Of a DNA stretch of 64,000 bases, positions 53,751 through 61,789 are shown one piece after another. The DNA lies in assembly GCF_002261225.1 (NCBI RefSeq), contig NZ_NEVM01000001.1, positions 558,001-622,000 on the forward strand, written 5' to 3'. Numbering within the stretch: the first letter of the stretch is position 1; each line of letters opens with the position of its first letter. The position numbers were made by a program, and so were the translations under genes. Below the pieces are notes generated by a model, which had not been told where the DNA came from, searched no databases, and saw only the letters and a list, made by a program, of their open reading frames with translations. The DNA comes from Bordetella genomosp. 10 (GTDB lineage Bacteria > Pseudomonadota > Gammaproteobacteria > Burkholderiales > Burkholderiaceae_B).

Positions 53751-54779
53751 ATGCCCGCCACCCCCACGCAGGCCCGTCGCATCGTCCTGGCCGCCCGCCC
53801 CCAGGGCGAGCCCAGGGAAACGGACTTCCGCATCGAGACCTTCACGCCCGGCGATCCCGCGCCCGGCCAGGTCCTGCTGGAGAGCCTTTATCTGTCGCTG
53901 GACCCCTATATGCGCGGCCGCATGAGCGAGGCCAAGTCCTATGCGCCGAGCCTCGCCGTCGGCCAGACCATCGTCGGCGAAGTCGTGGCGCGCGTGCTGG
54001 CGAGCGCGGCGCCCGCGTTCGCGCCCGGCGACCTGGTGCAGGCCCATGCGGGCTGGACGACGCATGCCTTGATGGACGCCAAGGGGCTGGTCAAGATCGA
54101 TCCCGCCATCGCGCCGGTGGAAACGCGGCTGGGCGTGCTGGGCATGCCCGGCTTCACCGCGTATGCGGGCCTGCGCGAAATCGGCCGGCCGCGCGCGGGC
54201 GAGACCGTGGTCGTTGCCGCCGCCAGCGGCCCCGTGGGGTCCCTGGTGGGCCAGTTGGCCAAGCGGGATGGCGCTCGGGTCGTGGGCATCGCCGGCGGCG
54301 CCGACAAGTGCGCGTACGTGAAGAAGGAGTTGGGCTTCGACGCGGCGGTCGACCATCGCCGCGACGGCATGGCGCAAGCCCTGGCCGAGGCCTGCCCCGA
54401 CGGCATCGACGTGTATTTCGAGAACGTCGGCGGCGCGGTATGGGAGGCGGTTTTCCCGCTGCTCAATACCTTCGCCCGCATCCCCGTCTGCGGCCTGATC
54501 GCCGACTACAACGGCACCACTTCCCGCCCCGGCGACTTGACGGTGCCGGCCCTGATGCGCGGCGTGCTGAGCAAGCGGCTCACCCTGCGCGGATTCATCA
54601 ACTACGACCTCGATTCCTATCGCGAGGATTTCCTGCGCGAAGTCGGCGCGGGCCTGCGCGACGGCACCATACGCCATGCGGAAGACATCAGCGAGGGACT
54701 GGACAGCGCGCCGGGGGCCTTCATGGGGATGCTGAAGGGCCGCAACTTCGGCAAGGTGCTGGTGCGCCTGGCGCAGTAG
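53751..54779 (+). CDS. NADP-dependent medium-chain oxidoreductase (CurA/PTGR-like)
   Basis: Zinc-free MDR-family reductase, 342 residues, of the curcumin-reductase/leukotriene-B4-dehydrogenase-like group that reduces alkenal/enone double bonds. Typical blocks: YLSLDPYMRGRMSEAKSYAP (about 47–66), LGMPGFTAYAGLREIGRP, a nucleotide-binding loop AASGPVGSLVGQLAKRDGARVVG and FENVGGAVWEAVFPLLNTFARI. The ATG at 53751 follows GAGGAA. The substrate cannot be predicted. It is convergent with the efflux operon. Confidence 0.9.
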   Translation: MPATPTQARRIVLAARPQGEPRETDFRIETFTPGDPAPGQVLLESLYLSLDPYMRGRMSEAKSYAPSLAVGQTIVGEVVARVLASAAPAFAPGDLVQAHAGWTTHALMDAKGLVKIDPAIAPVETRLGVLGMPGFTAYAGLREIGRPRAGETVVVAAASGPVGSLVGQLAKRDGARVVGIAGGADKCAYVKKELGFDAAVDHRRDGMAQALAEACPDGIDVYFENVGGAVWEAVFPLLNTFARIPVCGLIADYNGTTSRPGDLTVPALMRGVLSKRLTLRGFINYDLDSYREDFLREVGAGLRDGTIRHAEDISEGLDSAPGAFMGMLKGRNFGKVLVRLAQ

Positions 54780-54802
54780 GCAAGCGGGCGACGGTTGGCC
54801 GT

Positions 54803-56380
54803 TTACCTGGCCGGCGAGCTGTCCGCGCGCGCGGCGGCACGGGCGGCATCGCCGGAGACGGGCCCGGCGTCCGCGCCGCTTGCCGGGGCGTCCGGCGGCT
54901 GCAAGGCGCCGCCGCCCACGGCCTTGTAGATCGCCACCAGGTCCATGCGCAGGCGGCTGTCGCTGTCGGCCAGGTCGCTGCGCGCCTGCAAGTCGCCGCG
55001 CTCGGCGTCGAGCTGGGCGAGCAGGTCGGTCATGCCGCGCGCATAGCGGGCGCGCGCCAGGGCATAGGCGTCGGCGCTGCTGGCGGCCTTCTCGCGCAGG
55101 CGCGCATTGCGCTGGCGCTCGGCGCCGTAGGCGGTGAGGGCATCGTCGATTTCCTGCCATGCCTTGAGCACCGTGCGCTGGTAATCGACCGCGGCTTCCT
55201 GCTGTTGTAGTTCGCGCAACACCACCACCGACCGCCGCCTGCCCATGTCGAAAATGGGCAGGCTCAGCGTCGGGCCGATCTGCCAGTTGCGCGTGCCCCA
55301 TTCGCCGAAGCGATGGCCCTGGTAGGACTCGTAGCCGAAACCCGCGCCCAGCACGATGCGCGGATAGAGGTCCGCGGTGGCCACGCCGATGTTCGCCGTG
55401 GCCGAATGCAGCCGGTACTCGGCGGCGCGGATGTCAGGCCGGCGCAGCGCGACCTGCGAGGGCAGGCCCAGGCTCAGGTCCGGCAGGCCGGCATAGGCGC
55501 CGGCTGCCGCGCCGGCCGGCGTGGCCAGCAGCGCGGTCAACTCGCCGGGCCGCGCGCCGGTCAACAGGCCGATCTGGTTGATGGCGGCGGCTTCCTGCGC
55601 CCGCAGGCCGGGCAGCCGCGATTGCAGGTCGGCCAGTTGCGTGCGCTGGCGCGTCACGTCGAAATCGTCGATCAGGCCGCCGCGCGCCCGCGCCGCGATC
55701 AAATCCAGCGTATCGCTGGCCACGGCGATGTCGCGTTCGACGATGGCGCGCTGGCGCTGGGCCAGCCGCAGCTCGAAATACGCGCGCGCCACTTCGCTCG
55801 CCACGGTCAGGCGCATGTCCTGTAGCAAGGCGGCCGCGGCATCGGTGTCGGCGTCGGCCGCTTCGACCGAGCGGCGCACGTGCCCCCACAGGTCCAGTTC
55901 CCACGACGCGTCGAAGCCGGCCTGGTGGTCCGTGAAGGGGGAGCTCAAGGCCTTGGCCAACTGGTCGCGCTCCGTGGGCGCCACCAGGTCCAGCATGCGC
56001 GTGCCGGCGGCGTACTCGCTGCCGCGTTGCCTCTGGACCGCTGCGTTGGCGTTCACCGCGGGGCCGCGTTGCGCCGCCACCGTATCGCGCTGCGCGCGGC
56101 TTTGCGCGAAGCGCAGGGCGGCGCTGCGCAGGTCCGGGCTGGCCGCGACGGCGCGCTGCTGCAACTGGTCCAGCACGGGATCCTGGAATTGCGTCCACCA
56201 GTCCGCCGGCAAGGGCGCGGCGCCCACGGCCAGGCCGGCCGTCAGCGACGGGTCGCCGCTGCGCCATGCGGTCCAGTCGTCGGGCGCGGCGGGCGCCGGC
56301 GCGTGGAAGTCCGGACCGACGGCGCAGCCCGACAGCAGGCAAAGCACGAAAACGAGGTGTAGCGATGAACGGCGTGTCAT
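54803..56380 (-). CDS. Outer-membrane efflux lipoprotein (OprM/NodT family)
   Basis: TolC-like outer-membrane factor of 525 residues. Signal with lipobox LLSGC (Cys19) and the NodT start AVGPDFHAPAPAAPDDW, then long coiled-coil helices (AQRDTVAAQRGPAVNANAAVQRQ) and the pair ATADLYPRIVLGAGFGYES/PTLSLPIFDMGRRRS. The C-terminal 40 residues are polar. It lies 10 bases after the downstream permease stop on the minus strand and is the last gene of the export operon. Confidence 0.93.
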   Translation of the reverse strand: MTRRSSLHLVFVLCLLSGCAVGPDFHAPAPAAPDDWTAWRSGDPSLTAGLAVGAAPLPADWWTQFQDPVLDQLQQRAVAASPDLRSAALRFAQSRAQRDTVAAQRGPAVNANAAVQRQRGSEYAAGTRMLDLVAPTERDQLAKALSSPFTDHQAGFDASWELDLWGHVRRSVEAADADTDAAAALLQDMRLTVASEVARAYFELRLAQRQRAIVERDIAVASDTLDLIAARARGGLIDDFDVTRQRTQLADLQSRLPGLRAQEAAAINQIGLLTGARPGELTALLATPAGAAAGAYAGLPDLSLGLPSQVALRRPDIRAAEYRLHSATANIGVATADLYPRIVLGAGFGYESYQGHRFGEWGTRNWQIGPTLSLPIFDMGRRRSVVVLRELQQQEAAVDYQRTVLKAWQEIDDALTAYGAERQRNARLREKAASSADAYALARARYARGMTDLLAQLDAERGDLQARSDLADSDSRLRMDLVAIYKAVGGGALQPPDAPASGADAGPVSGDAARAAARADSSPAR

Positions 56381-56390
56381 GGTGTCTCCC

Positions 56391-57509
56391 TCAGGCCAGC
56401 CGGTGGCGGAACAGCCAGGCGGCCAGCGGCAGGGTCAGCGCGGCGATGCAGGCGAAAGGGATGAAGTCGATCCAGACCGCCTGCAAGCCGGCGCCTTCCA
56501 GGTATACCCGCCGCACCAAGTCGATGGCGAAGCGCAGCGGGTTGGCGTAGGTGGCGATCTGCATGGCCAGCGGCATGTTCTTGACCGGCGTGGCCAGGCC
56601 CGACAGCAGCACCAGCGGCATCAGCAGGACGAAGGTGTACAGCATGGCCTGCTGCATGTTGGCGGAAACGGCGGAGATCGACAGGCCCAGCCCGACCACC
56701 GCGATCGTGAAGCCGAGCAGCCCGGCGCTCAGCGGCAGAAGGCTGCCGGCCATGGGGACGCGGAACCAGAACAGCGAGACCAGCAGGATCAACCCCGACT
56801 GCAACAGGCCGATGGCGATGGAGGGCAGGGCCTTGCCGATCATGATCTCCAGCGGCGTATAGGGCGTGACCAGCAACTGGTCGAAGGTGCCCTGTTCGCG
56901 CTCGCGCGCCACCGAGAGCGCCGCCAGCATCATGGTCTGGATCATGCTGAGGCTGGCGATCAGGCCGGGCAGTATGCTCCAGCGCGTTTCCTGGTTGGGG
57001 TTGAACCAGGTGCGCGCGATGACGTTCACGGGCGGCGCCGCCAGGCCGGCCTGGCTGGCGTTGAAGGCGGCCACCACCGCGCGGATCTGTCCGGCGGCCG
57101 TACCCGCGGTGGTGGAGTTGCGGCCGTCGAGGATGAGTTGCAGGGGCGCGGGCGTGCCGGCCGCGAGGCGGTTGGCGAAGTCGGGGGCGAATTGCAGGAC
57201 CAGCAGGGCCTGGCCCGAATCGATGACCGACGCGATCTGCGAGGACGACTGCAAGGTGGCCACGCGATGGAACACGCCGGTGCCGTCCAGGCGCGCCAGC
57301 AGTTCGGTGGACTCCTGGCTGCGGCTCTGGTCGACCACCGCGTACGGGACGTTGGTCAGGTCGAAGGTCGCGGCGTAGCCGAACAGCAGGCTTTGCAGCA
57401 GCGGCGGCACCACCAGGATCACGCGGCTGGCGGGGTCCTTCAGGATGGCGAGAAATTCCTTCTGGCAGAGATTGCCCAGGTGGCGCAGGAAGGCGAGCAG
57501 GGTAGCCAT
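56391..57509 (-). CDS. ABC-2 type permease (YbhR/YhhJ-like)
   Basis: Inner-membrane permease of 372 residues with an N-terminal helix (about 25–45), a large periplasmic domain and five C-terminal helices, the ABC-2 layout. The signature region is SVAREREQGTFDQLLVTPYTPLEIMIGKALPS (about 230–262). The start is ATG at 57509; the longer frame upstream overlaps the other permease and is not used. Part of the YbhGFSR-like exporter, with the second permease directly upstream. Confidence 0.93.
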   Translation of the reverse strand: MATLLAFLRHLGNLCQKEFLAILKDPASRVILVVPPLLQSLLFGYAATFDLTNVPYAVVDQSRSQESTELLARLDGTGVFHRVATLQSSSQIASVIDSGQALLVLQFAPDFANRLAAGTPAPLQLILDGRNSTTAGTAAGQIRAVVAAFNASQAGLAAPPVNVIARTWFNPNQETRWSILPGLIASLSMIQTMMLAALSVAREREQGTFDQLLVTPYTPLEIMIGKALPSIAIGLLQSGLILLVSLFWFRVPMAGSLLPLSAGLLGFTIAVVGLGLSISAVSANMQQAMLYTFVLLMPLVLLSGLATPVKNMPLAMQIATYANPLRFAIDLVRRVYLEGAGLQAVWIDFIPFACIAALTLPLAAWLFRHRLA

Positions 57510-57514
57510 GGCCG

Positions 57515-58660
57515 TCAGTCCAGTTTTTTCCGGGTCAGGACGCGCGCCAGTCCCAGCAGCACGACGGCATAGCCGGCCAGGATCACGCAGTCCTTGACGA
57601 TCAGCGGCCAATAGTTGCCGGCCAGGAACAGGGACTTCACCAGCTCCATGAAATACGTGGCCGGCAGCAGGTGCCCGATGATGTTGACCGCCGCGGGAAC
57701 GTTGCGCAGGTCGAAAACGAAGCCGGACAGCATCATGGCCGGCAGGAAGCTGGCGAGGATGGCGATCTGGCTGGCGAGGAACTGGTTCTTGGTGAAGGCC
57801 GAGATCAGCAGGCCGATGCCCAGGGCCACGAACATGTACAGCATGGAGCCCAGCAGCAGGGCGAGGATGGAGCCATGGACGGGCACGTCGAACAGCAGGC
57901 GCGCCGCCAGCAGGCACAAGGCCAGGCCCAGCAGGCCGACGCCGAAGTAGGGGATGATCTTGGCGATCAGGATCTCCACGGGCCGCACCGGCGTGACGAA
58001 GAGCGCCTCCAGCGTGCCGCGCTCCCACTCGCGCGCCATCACCAGGGCGGTCAGGAAGGTGCCGATCAGCGTCATGATCAGGACGATGAGGCCGGGCACC
58101 AGGTACCAGGTGCTGTTGTTGGCGGCGTTGAACCACAGGCGGTCGACCACCTCCACGCTGCCGGCCTGCGTTGCCGGCGCGTCGCCGCGCGCCTGGCGCT
58201 TCTGCATCCACGTCGCCACCGCGCCTTCCACGTAGGCCTGCACCGCCAGCGCGCGGGTGGGATCGGCGCCTTGCAGCAGGGTTTGCAGCACGGCGTCGCC
58301 CGTGGCCAGGCGGCGCGCGAAGTCGCTGGGGATGTAGAGCAGGGCGTCGGCCTGCTGCGCGTTCATGATGCGGCGGCCTTCCTGCAGGCTGCGGACCGCG
58401 CGCGCCGTGAGGAACGGCGAATGCGCGAGAGTGGCCTGGATTTCATGGGCGGGCGGCGAACTGTCCTCCATCACCACCACGACGTCGGCGTCCTTCACGT
58501 CCAGCGACAAGCCGTAGCCGAAGATCAGGATCAGCACGATGGGCAGGCCGATGCCGATCAGCAGGTTGCTGCGGTCGCGCAGCAACTGGCGGAATTCCTT
58601 GCGGGTGAGGGACCAGAGGCGGCGCCAGAAGCCGCCTTGCGGCTGGCGCGAGGCGGTCAT
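57515..58660 (-). CDS. ABC-2 type permease (YbhS-like)
   Basis: Second permease of the exporter, 381 residues, same topology: N-terminal FRQLLRDRSNLLIGIGLPIVLILIFGYGLS, periplasmic domain, then AREWERGTLEALFVTPVRPVEILIAKIIPY and C-terminal helices. ATG at 58660 overlaps the ATPase stop by four bases. The two permeases are 5 bases apart. Confidence 0.94.
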   Translation of the reverse strand: MTASRQPQGGFWRRLWSLTRKEFRQLLRDRSNLLIGIGLPIVLILIFGYGLSLDVKDADVVVVMEDSSPPAHEIQATLAHSPFLTARAVRSLQEGRRIMNAQQADALLYIPSDFARRLATGDAVLQTLLQGADPTRALAVQAYVEGAVATWMQKRQARGDAPATQAGSVEVVDRLWFNAANNSTWYLVPGLIVLIMTLIGTFLTALVMAREWERGTLEALFVTPVRPVEILIAKIIPYFGVGLLGLALCLLAARLLFDVPVHGSILALLLGSMLYMFVALGIGLLISAFTKNQFLASQIAILASFLPAMMLSGFVFDLRNVPAAVNIIGHLLPATYFMELVKSLFLAGNYWPLIVKDCVILAGYAVVLLGLARVLTRKKLD

Positions 58661-60588
58661 GCGGCGGCTCCCTTGGGTGGCTCGGGCGGGAGACCGGCGT
58701 GGGGGCCGTTGCCGCCGTCCGCCGCCGGCCGCGCCCGCCTTTCCGCGTCGCGCCGCTGCGAGCGCCCCTGCTCGACGATGCCGATGAAGGCCTGCTCCAT
58801 GTCCAGCTTGTGTGCCGGGGTTTCGCCGGCCTGCGCGCGGACTTCGGCTGGCGTGCCCAGCGCCAGCAGCTTGCCGGCGTCCTGGATGACGATGCGGTCG
58901 CAATACTCCGCTTCTTCCATGAAGTGGGTGGTGATGACGATGGTCGTGCCGGTTTCCGCCAGCGCCGTGATGCGGCGCCAGAACGCGCGCCGCGCGAGCG
59001 GGTCGGCGCCGCTGGTCGGTTCGTCGAGGAACAGGATTTCCGGTTCGTGCAGCAGGCCGACGGCCATCGCCAGGCGCTGCTTGACGCCGCCGGGCAGGTG
59101 GCCGGCCGGCATCCGCAGCAGGTCCGACAACTGGAACTGGCCGGCGACCTCGGCCATGCGGTCGCGCAGGCGCGCGCCGGACAGGCCGTAGGCGCCGCCG
59201 AAGAAGCGCAGGTTCTCGTAGGCGGAGAGATTGCCGTACAGCGCGAACTTCTGCGAGACGTAGCCGATGCGGCGGCGCGCCTGCGCGCGGGCCTTGCGCA
59301 TGTCCAGGCCCGCCACCTGGGCGTAGCCGCTGCTGGCGGGCAGCAGGCCGCACAGCATGCGGAAGGTGGTGGTCTTGCCCGCGCCGTTCGGGCCCAGCAG
59401 GCCGAAGATCTCGCCGCGCGCCACGCTGAAGCTGGTGCGGTCCACCGCGGTGAAGTCGCCGAACTTGCGCACCAGGTCGCGCACCTCGATGGCGGGGCCG
59501 TTGCCGTTATTGTCGTGGCTGTCCCTGTCGCGCGCGGAGACGCCGGAAGGCGCGGTCTCCGGCGGCCCGTCCGATCCGACGGATGCCGCGCCTTCCAAGG
59601 CCTCGCCGCCGTCGCCGCGCGTGCGCAGCAGCACCATGAAGCCATCCTCCAGCCGGGCGTCCACGGGCCGCAGGCGCTCGGCCGGGAATCCCAGCCGGTC
59701 GGCGTCCGCCCGATCGCGCAGGATGAGCCGGACTTCGCCGCCCTGGGGCACCGCGTCGACGATGGCGTCGGCGCGGTCCAGCAGACTGGCTTGCAGCTCG
59801 CGCACGGGCCGCCCGTCGGGCGGCGCGACGACGAAGCACCGGCCGCTCGCATGGTGGCTGATGTCCCCGGGCTGGCCGGCGGCCAGCACCCGGCCTTCGT
59901 GCAGCACGTAGACTTCGCCGCAGCGTTCCGCCTCGTCCAGATACGCCGTCGTCATCAGCACGGACAGGCCTTCCGCCTCGACCAACTGCTGCACGATCTC
60001 CCACAGTTCCCGCCGCGACAGCGGATCCACGCCCACCGTGGGCTCGTCCAGCAGCAGCAGGTCGGGGGAGCGCACCAGCGTGCAGGCCAGGCCCAGCTTC
60101 TGCTTCATGCCGCCGGACAGCTTGCCCGCGGGCCGGGCGGTGAAGCGCGCCAGGTCGGTCATCTCGAGGAGTTGGGCATAGCGGTCGCGCCGCTCCTCGA
60201 CGGCCACGCCGTGCAGGTCGGCATACAGGTCGAGGTTTTCCTGCACGCTCAGGTCTTCGTACAGGCCGAAGCGCTGCGGCATGTAGCTGATGCGGTTCTG
60301 GATGGCCTGCGGCTCCCTGGCGGCATCCAGCCCCAGCACGCGCAAGGCGCCGCTGTCGGCACGCATGAGGCCGGCGGTCAGGCGCAGGAAGGTGGTCTTG
60401 CCCGCGCCGTCCGGGCCGACCAGCGCCGTCAGGGCGCGGGCGCGCACGCGCAGCGAGACGTCGGCCAGGGCCTGCACGTGGCGGCGCGCCTCTTTTTCAT
60501 AGAAGCGCTTGTGCACGCCGCTGGCCTCGACGGCGTAGTCGCCGCCGCCCGTGGCCGTATCCGGAGGAGCCTGGACGCTGGCCGTCAT
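58657..60588 (-). CDS. Dual-ATPase ABC transporter subunit (YbhF-like)
   Basis: A 643-residue protein with two ABC domains in tandem. Domain 1: Walker A GPDGAGKTTFLRL, signature LSGGMKQKLGLA, Walker B LLLLDEPTVGVDP. Domain 2 (from about 365): Walker A GPNGAGKTTTFRML, signature LPGGVKQRLAMAVG, Walker B ILFLDEPTSGADP. The linker (about 245–365) is variable and charged. It powers the two permeases. ATG at 60588 overlaps the upstream adaptor gene stop. Confidence 0.96.
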   Translation of the reverse strand: MTASVQAPPDTATGGGDYAVEASGVHKRFYEKEARRHVQALADVSLRVRARALTALVGPDGAGKTTFLRLTAGLMRADSGALRVLGLDAAREPQAIQNRISYMPQRFGLYEDLSVQENLDLYADLHGVAVEERRDRYAQLLEMTDLARFTARPAGKLSGGMKQKLGLACTLVRSPDLLLLDEPTVGVDPLSRRELWEIVQQLVEAEGLSVLMTTAYLDEAERCGEVYVLHEGRVLAAGQPGDISHHASGRCFVVAPPDGRPVRELQASLLDRADAIVDAVPQGGEVRLILRDRADADRLGFPAERLRPVDARLEDGFMVLLRTRGDGGEALEGAASVGSDGPPETAPSGVSARDRDSHDNNGNGPAIEVRDLVRKFGDFTAVDRTSFSVARGEIFGLLGPNGAGKTTTFRMLCGLLPASSGYAQVAGLDMRKARAQARRRIGYVSQKFALYGNLSAYENLRFFGGAYGLSGARLRDRMAEVAGQFQLSDLLRMPAGHLPGGVKQRLAMAVGLLHEPEILFLDEPTSGADPLARRAFWRRITALAETGTTIVITTHFMEEAEYCDRIVIQDAGKLLALGTPAEVRAQAGETPAHKLDMEQAFIGIVEQGRSQRRDAERRARPAADGGNGPHAGLPPEPPKGAAA

Positions 60589-61601
60589 CAGCGCTGCGCG
60601 GGCGTGTTGGCGGCCTGCCGTTGCAGCACCACCGTGGCCGGCATGCCCAGGCGCAATTCATCGCGCGGATCGTCCACCAGCACGCGCACCTCGTACACGA
60701 GATCGGTGCGCAATTCCTCGGTCTGCACGCTCTTGGGGGTGAACTCCGCGACCGACGAGATATAGCCGATGCGTCCCGACAGCGCGCGCTTGCCCGCGCT
60801 GTCGGTGTAGACGTCGGCGTGCATGCCGCCGCGCACGAAGCCCAACTGGGTTTCGTTGACATAGGCGCGCACCCATTTCGGGTCGGTCAGCGCCAGCGTG
60901 TAGACCGCCCGCTGCGGCGACGCCATGTCGCCGGGTTCCAGCAGGCGGGCGCGCACGACCCCGTCGCGCGGCGCCAGCAGTTGTCCGAGATCGATCTGGT
61001 GTTGCAGCAGGGCGGCCTGGGCCTCGGCGGCGCGCAGGCTGGCCTGCGCCTGGGCAATGTCTTCCTGGCGCGGACCGATCTGCGCGAGCTTCAGGGACTT
61101 GCGGCGGTCTTCCAGATTGGCCTGGGCCACGCGCAACTGCGCCACCGCGTTGTCGATGTCCTGCTTGCTGACGCCGCGGCCGTTGGTGTCCGCCGCCACG
61201 CCGCGCAACCGGCGCAGTTGCTGCGCGGCCAGTTCGGCCTGGGCTTCGGCGGCGCCCGTCTGGGCCTTGGCCTGCTCCACCTCTTCCGGGCGGGTGCCGT
61301 TGCGCAGGCGCGCCAGCGCTTCCCGCTGCGCCTCGGCCTGGGCCCGCACCTGCGCCAGTTGCAGCGCCAGGGTGCGCGTGTCCAGCACCGCCAGCACCTG
61401 TCCGGCCTTGACCTTGTCGCCTTCCTCCACGCGCACTTCGCGCACCCGCTCGCTGCCTTCGAAGGCCAGCGAAACCTGGCGGATGTCGATATTGCCGTAG
61501 AGGGTAATGCGGTTGTCGTCGGTGGCGGGCCGCAGCCACATCCAGAGACCGGCGGCCACGGCCGCCACGAGAATCACGCAGACAACGACGGTTTTTTTCA
61601 T
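60588..61601 (-). CDS. HlyD-family membrane fusion protein (YbhG-like)
   Basis: Periplasmic adaptor of 337 residues linking the ABC pump to the outer-membrane factor. An N-terminal anchor (about 1–22, VVVCVILVAAVAAGLWMWL), a biotinyl-lipoyl half (LVAFEGSERVREVRVEEGDKVKAGQVLAVLD-like), a long hairpin coiled coil (about 70–190) and a beta-barrel (LLAPRDGVVRARLLEPGDMASP). I chose the ATG at 61601 because translation from the in-frame GTG 25 codons upstream adds a Ser/Gly-rich stretch ahead of the anchor. First gene of the export operon. Confidence 0.93.
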   Translation of the reverse strand: MKKTVVVCVILVAAVAAGLWMWLRPATDDNRITLYGNIDIRQVSLAFEGSERVREVRVEEGDKVKAGQVLAVLDTRTLALQLAQVRAQAEAQREALARLRNGTRPEEVEQAKAQTGAAEAQAELAAQQLRRLRGVAADTNGRGVSKQDIDNAVAQLRVAQANLEDRRKSLKLAQIGPRQEDIAQAQASLRAAEAQAALLQHQIDLGQLLAPRDGVVRARLLEPGDMASPQRAVYTLALTDPKWVRAYVNETQLGFVRGGMHADVYTDSAGKRALSGRIGYISSVAEFTPKSVQTEELRTDLVYEVRVLVDDPRDELRLGMPATVVLQRQAANTPAQR

Positions 61602-61789
61602 CCAGCCATATCCGTTCGAAGACCCAGAGCCATTTTCAGTCGAGTCCGCTGGTCGGGCTCTGAAAACAGATGCCACTATGAATGAATCACGTGGGCCGAT
61701 TTGTTACGATACCCTTTTTCCGCGGCCAGTATGGCCGCGTGTCGTTTGGGCATTGAGCAGGACTTATTGTCCGGATTTAAGCAGAGCCG